Shown: in pieces, positions 21,990-31,779 of the stretch | How the letters are laid out: each line of letters begins with the position of its first letter | Position numbering within the stretch: the first letter of the stretch is position 1 | Source: Prorocentrum cordatum | Taxonomy: Eukaryota; Sar; Dinophyceae; Prorocentrales; Prorocentraceae | DNA length: 64,000 nucleotides | Direction: 5' to 3' | NCBI GenBank assembly: GCA_963575745.1 | Contig: CAUYUJ010008069.1 | Coordinates: 406,501 to 470,500, forward strand | The notes under the pieces: model-generated | What the model saw: the letters and a program-made list of their open reading frames with translations, nothing else | The model's database searches: none | What the model was told of the DNA's origin: nothing | Made by a program: the position numbers and the translations under genes

Positions 21990-22440
21990 GTTCACTAGTG
22001 TTCTCTTGGTGTGTCAAGAGTGGTGGTCTCCCTCGGGTCGCTACGTGCAGCATTACATTCAAGTGCCTCTTCCGTGCGCATGGATGCCGCACGCATCTGC
22101 CTCTAGTGGTATACATGTGCGTGGACTGTTGTGTATTGAGAAAAGGCCGTGAGCGTACCCCCGCAGTGTTTCTCCGGTACAGTAAACGGGTGACCCTCAA
22201 CCTTTGTATCCACGTGCAGAATACGAATCAGCATTGTCTTTCGCTGGTATGCCGCAACGCATATGCCTCTATGGATAAGCGTGCGCATGTTCATTTCAGC
22301 ATTGAGAGAAAGCCATGACCGCACCCCGTCAGCGTTCAGCCGGCACAGTAAACGGGCGACCCTCACCATTTGTATCTACATGCGGAATACGTCTCGTCAT
22401 CGTCATGCGTATGTGTATGCACGGGATAGCTGTACTGGCT
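21990..22440 (+). repeat. 166-bp tandem repeat, about 2.7 copies
   Basis: Landmarks ATTGAGA(A/G)AA, GTGTTTCTCCGG or its variant, ACAGTAAACGGG(T/C)GACCCTC, TTTGTATC(C/T)AC and GCCGCA(A)CGCAT recur with 166-base spacing (ATTGAG at 22135 and 22301). The first copy, from about 21990, lacks its left part. Roughly 75 percent identical between copies by eye. Confidence 0.75.
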
Positions 22441-22846
22441 CGTGTCCCTTCATGTTTGTTGATCTGCTGCATCTGTCTAGAACATGTCTCCATTTCCCTA
22501 CCCAACACTCCGTGTGGCGGCCAGCCTCCAACCACCCACAATGCCGTTGAATGATACAGCTCTTGGCTTGTGCTGGCTTGAACCCCCACGCGCGCAACAC
22601 ATAATTCTTTGCTTTCCTGGACATGTGCGGCGAGGCCGTTGCAGTCTGCGTCGGTGTGCCGACGGGGCGATTCGTGTGTGGCGCGCGTTTGCGCATGTTG
22701 TGGCGAGATGGACGGGTTCTGCGTCACTAGGGAATGCCCGCTCTTCCCCTCCATCCTTGAATCCCCGTGGCCACCTCGGCTCGAGATCCGAACGACCAGG
22801 AGGGGTCATTCTGGCGCGCAGCGGCCACCTCCGCAATTTGCCGAGA
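22441..22846. other. No supported gene
   Basis: Average composition, short frames only; nothing recognised. Confidence 0.4.
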
Positions 22847-22912
22847 ATGGGCAGTGCTAAGCGCCCTGCGGCGGAGACGCCACAGCCGCCAGGCAAGAAG
22901 AAGGCCAAGAAG
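22847..22912 (+). CDS. First exon of a two-exon-plus gene with a basic nuclear-type signal
   Basis: ATG at 22847 opens MGSAKRPAAETPQPPGKKKA then KK, a bipartite-looking basic segment (KRPA ... KKKAKK). GTTGGG at 22913 is a GT donor in phase 0, and the next exon-like block at 23067 also starts in phase 0. If unspliced the frame would stop at 22937-22939 after only 30 codons, so splicing is the better reading. Unknown family. Confidence 0.45.
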
Positions 22913-23066
22913 GTTGGGCGGCCTGGGGCGAGCGAGTAGACGAATGGAATGGAGGTATAGGATACGTGCCACCACATCTTGACTTTGAAGGGGGGGCGTG
23001 GTGATGGAGTTGGCTTAGGTGGCACTCGTGGTCCCTCCCTTCCCCCTTCAAATTCGGTGCCACGAG

Positions 23067-23258
23067 CACATCGGTGTTTCGGACTCCGCCGAGGCCGCCA
23101 CAGAGTCTGTCGAGAAGGCTGGCAAAGCTGGCAAGGACACTGGCGGCAAATTGTCAGCAGATGAGGCCAAGGCTTTCTTCGAGGCGAACGAAATCAAGGT
23201 GCATGTCCCGCCGTCGAAGGATGGCAGGTTGAAACCAAGTACCCGTGACTTCTATACG
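23067..23258 (+). CDS. Second exon, 64 codons, acidic/lysine-rich helix then basic end
   Basis: AG at 23065-23066 precedes HIGVSDSAEAATESVEKAGK. The block runs through KLSADEAKAFFEANEIKVHV and PPSKDGRLKPSTRDFYT, and GTACGG follows at 23259. Phase 0 at both ends fits the first exon at 22847. The ADEAKAFFEANEIKVHVPP stretch looks like a small folded segment. It faintly recalls the region ahead of the helicase core in DEAD-box proteins, but this is too weak to name. Downstream exons were not found before the GATGTT repeat. Confidence 0.45.
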
Positions 23259-23404
23259 GTACGGATGCGGAAGGGGCAGGCGGATGAAGATAGGGAGGGG
23301 GAAGAGGCAGAATATAGTACTTCGGAGGATGTGCACGGGAGGATGAATTTGAGACGACGGCGAAATCATGGACGACGACGGCGACGGTGATAATCATGGT
23401 GCGA

Positions 23405-23490
23405 TTAAAATAGAGACGATGGTGATGTTGATGCTGATGTTGATGTGGATGCTGATGCAGATCATGATGTTCATGTTGATGATGTTATAG
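23405..23490 (+). repeat. (GATGTT)n-type microsatellite
   Basis: About 85 bases of GATGTTGATGCT-like repeat. Confidence 0.8.
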
Positions 23491-23679
23491 ATTTGTACCT
23501 TCATGCTTTGCGAGTGTGCAGTACAAGGTGCTTCGCCCTATAGTTATTTAGGATCAAGTTATTATTCTCACATCGAGGTGGATGGGTGTCGTTGAGGTCT
23601 CAAGACACCTTCAGGACAACCTGACGCAGGCCTTCAGATTATTTGACAACTTTCTCTTCTGTCGCAAGTCCTATCGCCG

Positions 23680-24192
23680 TTGACTTGTTCGTTGATCCCA
23701 GCGTGCCCGCCGTGCCCTTCCTGTCCTGACTGCGTGTGTTCTCCTTCCATCTCGACATTGCCGCCGAGTCCGCCAACGATGTTCTGGCTCTTCTTCTGGG
23801 TGTTCATCGTGCTCGTGGTCGGTATCCTCACCGGAGGTTTTCTTGAGCCGTGCCACTACAGGCGTGGGAATGAGGACGAGTTCGCTGATGTTGCCCACTG
23901 GGTCAGGTCTCAGCTCGGCCTCATTCGCAGATGCTCGCGAAGGCTGGGGACTATGTGATTGCGCGTTATGACTAGCAAGGACTGGCACGATCGCCTCGTC
24001 ACGGCCATCTTTCCAGGTACGCCAGGTTTGTGTGCCGTGTGCACCCCTGATGGGGATCATCACGATGAGGAGCTGTCAGCAGCGAGCGCAAATCTGATTC
24101 GTGTCAAGTGGATACGGCCTCAAGAGACCAAACCTCACGAAGTTCGGAGCGAGCGCATCGATCGTTTCCGCCAGGTCCCCGATCGTAACTGA
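23680..24192 (+). pseudogene. Broken Cys-rich membrane-anchored retroelement ORF (copy 1)
   Basis: The first part has a Cys-Pro cluster (ACPPCPSCPDCVC) followed by a clear transmembrane segment, FWLFFWVFIVLVVGILTGGF. After an in-frame TGA at 23956-23958 the same frame resumes with DWHDRLVTAIF and the signature CTPDGD. An overlapping frame just before it reads GDYVIARYD, so a frameshift is also present. The order Cys cluster, membrane segment, GDY(V)IARYD, WH(D/E)RLV, TPDGD is one I recall from many predicted dinoflagellate proteins lying upstream of a reverse transcriptase. A reverse-transcriptase remnant does follow at 24.55 kb. Role unknown, probably a gag-like or targeting protein of the element (inference). 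Confidence 0.5.
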
Positions 24193-24549
24193 GTCAGCTG
24201 TTCCGCGACGGGGTGATGCTGGTGGGGCTCCGCCTGCCGCAGTCGGTCTGGGTCAGCTCGCCACTCGCCGCCTTGGTTCCCGCGTGGTTTCCGCCAACGG
24301 GGTCATCAGGTCGATGAACGGTATGTTACCTTCTTGTTTTGCGGCGGCATCGCCTGTTGCAGCCTTGCGGAGGGCAGCCCAAGACGCGGTGCCCTCGCTG
24401 ATCCGTCGTGCCACCGCCCTTTTCAGTATACACCCGCCGTGGAGCCGCTCGCGAGCTCCTGGCCACCAGCTTCTCGCATGTGCCAGGCGAGGAGGCAACT
24501 TGCACAGCCCGACCCTATGGCCGCGCCTTGGCGTCCATTCCTGAAGTGG

Positions 24550-25140
24550 GCCCTGGGGCGCCCTCCATTTAGGACATGTTGGATGAGAGGGGGTTCGAGT
24601 TTAGCCAGAGGATTTGAGGAGTGTGTGTGACGTGTTCTTGGCGACTGTGTCGTTGTGGAAAATTGTTTCATCTTCCGTGCGTGGACCGCAATCTAGCTGA
24701 CGCGCGTAAGCTTCACCACCAGTTCGTCCGGAACCTCTGGGACAGGGGCGTGCTCGAGTTCACCAGGTCCCCCAGGGACACCGTCACCCCTTTCATCGCT
24801 ACCAAGAAGAACGGTTAACTGTGTAGTTATGGTTTGCGACTGTCGTCTGGCTAACTTACGTTTCCCAAGTCCCGTGTCGAAGCAGATGGGCACCGTTGCC
24901 GCCTGGTCTAGACTACGCATGCGGACGAGACGGGTGCCGTCGGAGTTGGAGACGCCCGGTTCACGGGATTTGCGGGGCCGCTTTCTTGTTGCCATGGCGG
25001 ATGTCTAGGGCTATTTTCATGATTTGGGGCATGTGCTGGGGTTGCGTGACTATTCGGTCCTGCACCCCATTCCAGCGCACTGTCTGAGGGGGCGGGGGCG
25101 CCAAACAAGTTTATCGCCGAAGGCGGTTTGGAAAAGGGAT
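24550..25140 (+). pseudogene. Reverse-transcriptase remnant
   Basis: Pieces in shifting frames read like the start of an RT domain. At 24693-24818 DARKLHHQFVRNLWDRGVLE leads to TPFIATKKNG (the usual position of the conserved KK.G motif). After a frame change near 24818 come VVMVCDCRLANLRFPSPVSK, a loop, then VAMADV, an in-frame TAG at 25006-25008, and GYFHDLGHVLGLRDYSVLHP. This order matches RT motifs 1 to A (KK.G.LR.V.D.R..N and AD...FH). No catalytic YxDD was found downstream, so the copy is decayed. The Cys-rich ORF upstream suggests both belong to one element. Confidence 0.45.
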
Positions 25141-26208
25141 CGTATCTGCTCGCGTCTGACAGCAGGTTCAGTGGGTTTGAAGTTGGCCTTTTTGCTTAGC
25201 CCAAGGGTTTCAAGAACAACCCGTTCCCTGCCAGTTCCGATGAACGCGTCGTTGTCCCCCTTTCTGCGTTAACCCGAACGCGGTTGGCAGCAACGCGGGT
25301 TGCGTCCAGGAGGTGAAGGAGGGGGCGCGTAAGAGTTTCATGCAGGCGGGGCCCAGGGTTCACGAGGGGACGGGGGCGGGCACCTTGTGCGAGAGTTTGG
25401 ATCGACGCATCGACGGGGACCGGGGCGTTTTCGAGCATAGGCTTGAAAAGCGGGAACGACTCAGACAGGCGCGGCTATGGTTTTCGAGGAGGCCGAAAGC
25501 TTCTGAATAACAGGTTCGGCAGCTTTCCTAGGTTTCATCGTGGACTGTTTCCTGCTCGCAAGGGAGTTGTCAGGCGTGCTCAGGGCCTCGCGCTACTCCG
25601 CCAATGCTTCTTCGGGGCCCAAGAAATCTCGAGTATGGCCCGCCGCTGCGCGAGAGGCGACGTGGCGCGCTGCCCCCACGGTGGCGTCGTTTTTTGTTGT
25701 TGCTTCTGCATAGGACGCGGCGCGAAAACGTCGATGCCTCCGGCGTTGACAGGGCAGGCATCGTGGTGCGCGCATCCGCCTGCTCGACGGAGGACGTGGC
25801 CACCGTCTGTAGCGTTCGCGAAAAGTTGAAGTGCCGAGTGGGGGGGCATCGAGCCCGTGCTCACACCCTGCCTCCGCTTGATCCACTTCGCGATGTAAGT
25901 ACTGTCGAGCTCCTTACTCGTCAAGAGATATGGGATGATTCGGTGGGCAATCCGGAGTTTCCAGAAACGCAGCGTCGCTCATCTAATAAGGCATCTCGGG
26001 GGCATTGTTTGCAGCCCGCGTGACAGACCCCCAGGGCCCTGGAGGCCCGTGGCATCGCTGCAGCAACCATGCCCCAACTACCAGTAAGAAACTCTTGGGT
26101 GCTACATCTCATTCTGAAGGGGCAACATTGGGACTGCTCCGGCTTTGGCAAGGGGGGCTCTAGTGTCTGGATCCTGGAATGCCGTGGGAGGATCTCGTGT
26201 CTACCTAA
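25141..26208. other. Probable decayed 3' part of the same retroelement, no readable motif
   Basis: Several frames of 60-140 codons overlap; none keeps a recognisable RT, RNase H or integrase motif. Confidence 0.3.
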
Positions 26209-28149
26209 TTAGAGTGGCGCGATCTTCTGGCGCTGGCGGATGCCTTCTAAGCCCACTTCCAAGACTTTAGCGCAGGGCTGCTGTGGCATCGGCCTCAATC
26301 TTCCTCGCGCCCAGCGGCCCGCGGTGCTCGTCGCCCGCGCGTCGACGCCCGCGCCCCCTTCCCGCGAGGCGCCGGGCCCGCGGGCCGAGATGCGACCAGC
26401 GCCGTCGGCCCATTCGCGCTCGTCGACGCCCCGCGGGCGCCCCCGAACAGTCGCGAGGCCCCGGGGCGGCGAGGGGGCATATGGGAGGGAGTTCATAAAA
26501 GACGTCCCAGGCATCCTCGACCAGGGCACCCCGCTCTTCGAGGCCACATCGCCGAATCGGGAAACGCGGGGCGGGGGTCCGCCGCGAGGCGCGGGGGGTG
26601 TGCGCGAGCTTCGCGTTTGCCATGCTGACGTTCTCGAGGGGGCGGGCGAGGCCCCCGCGAGTTCGGCGATCGCCGCGAGGTCGGGCCAAGCGCGAGCCCG
26701 GGCCGGCGTCGGCTCCGCTGCCGCGGGGGCCGACTGCCGCGATGGCCCCGCGCGTGCCCCGCTCGCGCGGGGTCGGCGCCCGCCCCCCGGCAGCCCTCGC
26801 CCCCCTCGGGCGCCCAGGGCCGCGCGAGCCGAGCAAGATCCGCGCGGGCGACCTCGCGGCCCCGGGCGGCTCGCCAGGTTCATGCGCCTTCAACCTTCGC
26901 CAGCGGGAGCGCCGGGAGGCAGCCGAAGCGGGTCTGGCGAGCGAGTTCGCCCTTCTCGCCGGCCGGGGCGCGCCGCGGTTCGGAGCCGCGCCAGAGCTGC
27001 TCGGCGCCCGCGACCCGTTGGCCCCGCTGCTCTCGGCCTCTCCGCGCGCGGACGTCGGCCGCCTCAAGGTGCCCGGCGGGGCGTGGAGATCCAGCGTCGC
27101 TTTTTCGCGACGCGCCAGCTTCGCGGCGGCGGCCCTGGCCGCGACTGCCGCGCAAACCCCCGCGCCGCCCTCGACGCTCGCCGGGCCGGCAGGTGGGCGC
27201 TGGGCTCCGAGATGGCCCGGGGGCGCGAGGCGCGCGCGCGCGCGGCGGGAGGAGCAGCGGACACGCGCGGCCCGGAGGACGCAGGTCCACTTCGCCCTGC
27301 GCATCTGCGCGCCCTCCTGGTCGAGACCCAGAACTCTCCGGGCCGGGGCAACTTGCTGCGGGCCCCCCAGAATGCGCTGGCGCTCGAGCTTATCAGCGGC
27401 GCCAGCTAGCTCTGCGAAGCCCTCTGCTGCCAGGGGCTCGCGATCGAAGGCTGGGGCATCCGTCGGGGCCCAGACAAGGATTTTAGATGCCCCGAGGTTC
27501 TCGGCAGGCCTGCGGCGCGCGCGGAGGCGTCGCGAGGACTTCGAGGCGCGGCGCCGCTCTGGCCCGGGTTCCCATGCGCGCCCTGGCCCCGCGCTCGTAA
27601 GCGTCATGGGCGGTGGCCACCTCCGCTGCACGAGCAGCCGCTGCGATGGGGTTCCCCGGCCTGGCTCAGCGCTGTGATGACGAGGTGATCACGGATAACA
27701 GCCTTCTGTGCACCATTATGGACAATTGGCACGTGGCGTCGGAAGTGAGATTGGCGGCGGCCTGAGAGAATCTTAAGTCCAGTAGAGTATGTTTGGCCCA
27801 TGAACTCATTTGCCCCAGAAGCGATTCCACAGGGACATGGCCTGCGCTGCGCGGACTCCACCATCATGGCGAGCCCCGGGAAAAAGTTCACGGCGCCCAC
27901 GTTTCGCGATCTTCCCGGCAGGCAAGAAGTATTAGAAGCATGCCAATCTTCAACGCATGTATCTTCATGTGCTCAGCGCCCACATGTGACACTAAATGGG
28001 GGCGGCCACGAGGGCACTGGACAGTCCGAGCCGACCCTCGTCCGCGTGAGTTGGGTCAGTGTTTCGCCCTTCGATTATCCAACAACTCCCTTCTCGAACC
28101 GGTGTGTTTCTCGGGGTGCCAAATTTTGCGGAACGTGGGCATGGGGGTC
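26209..28149. other. Very GC-rich stretch with long frames on both strands
   Basis: A 389-codon plus frame (26240-27409), a 359-codon plus frame (26598-27677) and a 454-codon minus frame (26267-27631) overlap. All are Arg/Ala/Gly/Pro-rich, as random frames are at this composition. The end of the first plus frame (LRALLVETQNSPGRGNLLRA then PQNALALELISGAS) reads most like protein, but no family was recognised, so no gene is called. Confidence 0.4.
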
Positions 28150-28580
28150 TTCGCGCGTCTCCTCGCCCCCCGCTGCCCGTCGCCCGTCTGCGCCCGCGTC
28201 CGCGGCGACGCGCTGCGCGCGCCTCTGCGACGTCGCTGCCAGGGCGAGCCGCAACAGAGGCCCTCGGCAAAATTGCCCCGGCGATGGGGGGGCAGCTGCG
28301 AACGCGATCTGCGCCCGTGCCTTCGCGCTGCGAATTGCGCGCGTGACTCGCCAGGCGATTCGCGCCAAAGTTACGCGGGCTTCCCCCGGCTAACCTCAGC
28401 CGCCGCCTCCTGCGCATGTTATCATTTGTTCCGTCCAGCCAGGAATCCACGCGCGTTCCCTCGCGCCCCGCTGCCAGTCGCCCGTCTGCGCCCTCGTCTG
28501 CGGCGACGCGCTGCAAGTGCCTCGGCGACATCATCGCCGCGACGCGCTTCAACGGGGGCCCTCGGCAAATGCGCATTCTA
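28150..28580 (+). repeat. Diverged tandem duplication, ~300-bp spacing
   Basis: The block CCCCGCTGCC(C/A)GTCGCCCG continues TCTGCGCCC(G/T)CGTC, CGGCGACGCGCTGC and, further on, GGCCCTCGGCAAA. It occurs at about 28165-28275 and again at about 28465-28575. Confidence 0.7.
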
Positions 28581-29473
28581 CCGCGGGAAGAGGCGCGGCG
28601 TCGAGCACGGCGACGACGATGGCCGCCCACGCGGCGCGAGCGCAGGTTCGGCGACGGGCGCCGTTCCATCGGATCACCCCTCGCCCTGGAGTTTCCCGAA
28701 GTCGATCAGGCCTCGGGCGGCCGCTGCCCGACGCGGGCGGCGGTCGGATTCGCGGCGCAGTCGCGCCTCTGGCGTGCGAGGCATTGCAGACCCTCGCTGC
28801 CGCGCAGGGGGCCCGTCTTGGAGAAATTGAGTTGGCTTGCTGGAGCTCAGGCGCGAACGCGCCGGCGGGCTCTCGGAGGAAGACGAAGGAGCGAATTGGG
28901 GCAGTCTCCAAGTGGACGCCGCTGGAGCGTTGATGCTTGCTGAGCCGCGGGCTCCATGACCGACGAGGCCGCGGGCGCGCTGATTTCGCTTAGAGCCGAG
29001 GTACGATGGACACAGTTACGCAAGGTGCAAGGTCCTCCTGCGCATCTGGCTGGACGCGGATTGGCAGCGCGCGTCGCTGCTGGACCGCGGGGCTTCAATG
29101 TGGCTGGGGCGCGTTATCCGTCGCGACCCGCTGCGGTGAAGGCGCCGCAAGTTTATGGGGATACTGTTGCGGCGCTGACGGTTTGAGTAGATCGCATCCA
29201 GAGTCTCGCTCTGTCTCGCAGCGCCCGCGTTCTTGGCGTTGATTTGAACGACGGGCTCGGGGGCGACCGCGACCCTGCGAGGTGCGGCGATTTCTTGATC
29301 GACGCATCGGCGGCGCATTCAGCTGGCGCCCAATGGGGGCGCTCGGCAGACCGAGTGGTTCGGGAAAGTATTGGGGAGCGTTGCTCTGCGTTCCAACCAC
29401 GGTCGTGTTTCGCTTGATCTGTTGTTCAAATATTTGGGGTCTCTGGTGATCGCCGCAGGGAAACCGTTTTGTC
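28581..29473. other. No supported gene
   Basis: GC-rich, short frames only. Confidence 0.4.
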
Positions 29474-29535
29474 GTGATCTCACGTGTTTCCGTCGCGCCT
29501 CTGCTCCGCCGCTGTTTGTGTCGCTCAAGTCTTGA
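29474..29535 (+). repeat. Dispersed repeat R, copy 1
   Basis: About 57 bases starting at the TTTCACGTGTTTCCGTCGCG-like phrase and ending GTCGCTCAAGTCTT match 39184-39243 with only two differences (C/T at the third base and T/C in GTTTG(T/C)GTCG). Here it immediately precedes a Cys-rich ORF. Confidence 0.85.
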
Positions 29536-30480
29536 GTATGTGGGACAAGATCCTGGATCACGCTGTCAGCGGTACAGTTTCCTACTTCACCCGCTGCCCT
29601 GCAGTGCCATCGTGCCCTCCTTGCCCTGTGTGCTCCTTGGCGCGCGGGCAACCAGCAAGCTGCCCATCCTGTTCGCTGATGTGTGTCCCGCGACACCTGC
29701 GTGCCCAGAGTCCGCGGCGCCAGCCTGCCCCTCGCCCGCGCCCTGCCCGTCGGCAGCGTGCCTGGCCTGTACCCCTTGCGCGGCCGCGGCGCCCGCGGCC
29801 ACGGGCGATGCGCCCGCGTCGGCCCCGCCGGCTAGCAGCGAGGCCCAGGGCGTGGCGGCCGCTCTCGGCGACGTCGGCCGCGACGCCCGGGCCTTCTGCT
29901 TGGGGCTGCTGGGCGGCGCGCTCGGCTGCTTCCTGGCGGCTGCCTGCCCGGGGCGCCTGAGCTCGGCGTCGAGGCGGGGCGCGCGGCCGAGGCGTGAGGC
30001 AGCGACCTACGATGGCGGCGCTGGCAGCGACGACACGGTGGGTGCACGTCTTCTACGCCGGAGAGGTGGTGCGGCACCAGCACTTGAATCTGGGGCGGGC
30101 GGCATTGTCGGAAGGGGGCCACGTCATCTACACGGCCGACGGGGACCTGTACATAGTGACGGTGGCCAACTGCCTGGATGTGCAGGCGGCCAGGTTCGGC
30201 GGCTGCGACCCTCCGCCGCCGGGGATCGACCCGCAGCAGGTGCACCGGTTCCGTGCGGAGCCGACCGACGCGGAGGTGGCGCAGCTCGCCGCCGAGGCCG
30301 AGCAGGTGGCGCTCGCCGAGTGCCGGAGGCGCGCGCAGGCGATCGGCAACCCAGAGTTGCTGGTGAACCTGCGGTCCCTGGTGCTGCCGGGCGGCGGCGC
30401 CGCGGCGCCGGCTGTCGCGCCCGCGGGCCCGGCCGTGGGCTTGCTGCGGGGTGCTATCCGTTCCACTGCAATCTTACCAC
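29536..30480 (+). pseudogene. Broken Cys-rich membrane-anchored retroelement ORF (copy 2)
   Basis: Starts MWDKILDHAVSGTVSYFTRC with CPAVPSCPPCPVC and CPSC. It changes frame near 29690 into CPATPACPESAAPACPSPAP, then a Cys-rich stretch and a membrane-type segment FCLGLLGGALGCFLAAACPG (about 29900-29960). It changes frame again near 29990 into AALAATTRWVHVFYAGEVVR and VIYTADGDLYI, and ends in an Ala/Glu-rich helix. The order (Cys cluster, membrane segment, domain with (T/A)DGDxY) equals that of the copies at 23.68 and 63.5 kb. At least two frameshifts. Dispersed repeat R sits directly upstream. Confidence 0.5.
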
Positions 30481-30865
30481 CTCGCCTCCGATTTCAGAGG
30501 GGGGGGCTGCGATGCCCGCCGCGATGTGTGAGTATGACACTGGTGGTGATGACCACGCGCTGCGTTGGCGTACTGATGCATGTCCACAATCCACAGTGTG
30601 TTGCGATGGTACACTTTCTGTCAGGCTGGCCTTGCGTACGTGTCCACGCGTGTCACGCGGTTGCTTGTGCGAGTGTGCTCGCCACGTCCACGTGCGTTCT
30701 GCTAAGTCGGGTGGGCCAGCTACATCTCTGTCTAGCCTATGTATCAGGCGGCGTCCACATACACAATGAGGCGAGCCTGTGCGGCGGGCCCGCGCATGCC
30801 CCGGACTGTTCCTAGTTCCTGGTAGGCGCCCCCCCCCCCCCCCCGCGAGAGACAGGATAACGTCT

Positions 30866-31440
30866 AATCAGGCGAGCCCCGCGCGGCTCGGAGCCATCTT
30901 GGGCCCCCCCGTGGATCTCGGGGGCGAGGGTGGTTGGATCTTGGGGGGCGCAGACATCCAATCTGGCGAGCCTGGGAAGGGGGGCGCTCTACTCGGTGCC
31001 CTCTAGGGTTATTTAGGTCTCGGGTGGGGCTGAGATCCAGCCATGCAGTCAGGCGAGCCTCGGAGGGGGACCCGCGCGGCTTGGACACCCCCCCTGGAGC
31101 CCTCCTGGGGCGATGGCGATTGGATCACGAGGGGTCGGACATCCACTCAGGCGAGTTTGGGAGGGTGGTGCCCGCGCGGCTTGGAGCCCTCTTGGGCACC
31201 CCTTAAAGTCCCCTGGGGTGAAAGTAAACGGATCTCGGGGGGGGGGAGGGGGGGGCCGAGCGGCCCGGTGCCCTCCGAGGCCCCCCATTGGGCCTTCCAG
31301 GGCGATGGTGGCGGATATCCACGCAGGCGAGCTCGGGAGGCGGGCCCGTGCTGCGTGGGGCCCTCTTGGCCCCTGTGGAGCCCCCCAGGGCGATGGTGAT
31401 TGAGGCGAGCCTGGGAGTGGGGCCCATGCCGTCTTGGGGC
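30866..31440 (+). repeat. ~105-120 bp tandem repeat, five to six copies
   Basis: Landmark words CAGGCGAGCC(T), GG(A)GGGG, GCGCGGCTTGGAGCC, CTTGGGC and GGCGATGG.GATTGGATC recur in order. Copies begin near 30866, 30962, 31048, 31144, 31320 and 31400. The CTTGGGGCCC words link it to the 20.6-kb minisatellite. It ends about 340 bases ahead of the 31.78-kb gene. Confidence 0.75.
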
Positions 31441-31779
31441 CCTCGCGTGCCGTCGTAACGCCGTCGCGAAGCCTTCTCGACGTCTTCTTGAGCACTTTGT
31501 GGAGCTCCCAGGAGGCTTCAGAAGTGCTTATAAACACAGGCCCTTGCGGAGCTCTTTAGATGCCGTCACAAGACGCTCGCTGCCTCCTGGGAGCCCCATA
31601 GCCTTCTCGAGGCCCCCTCGGGTTCCTCATGGGGCCCCAGGCCCAACCAGCGGCTTGACATAGCAAGCACACCCGGGGCCGCCCTCTGCGCGGCCTGTTG
31701 GGCCGGTGCCCGCAGCCATTTCAGCATTCGGATCTCTTCTGATTTCTGAGCGCTGTACCCTCGCTCCTTCGACTCGTGG

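Noticed and set aside
26267-27631. 454-codon minus-strand gene
   Set aside because: Overlaps two comparable plus frames, composition is Arg/Ala/Gly/Pro as expected of random GC-rich DNA, no motif.
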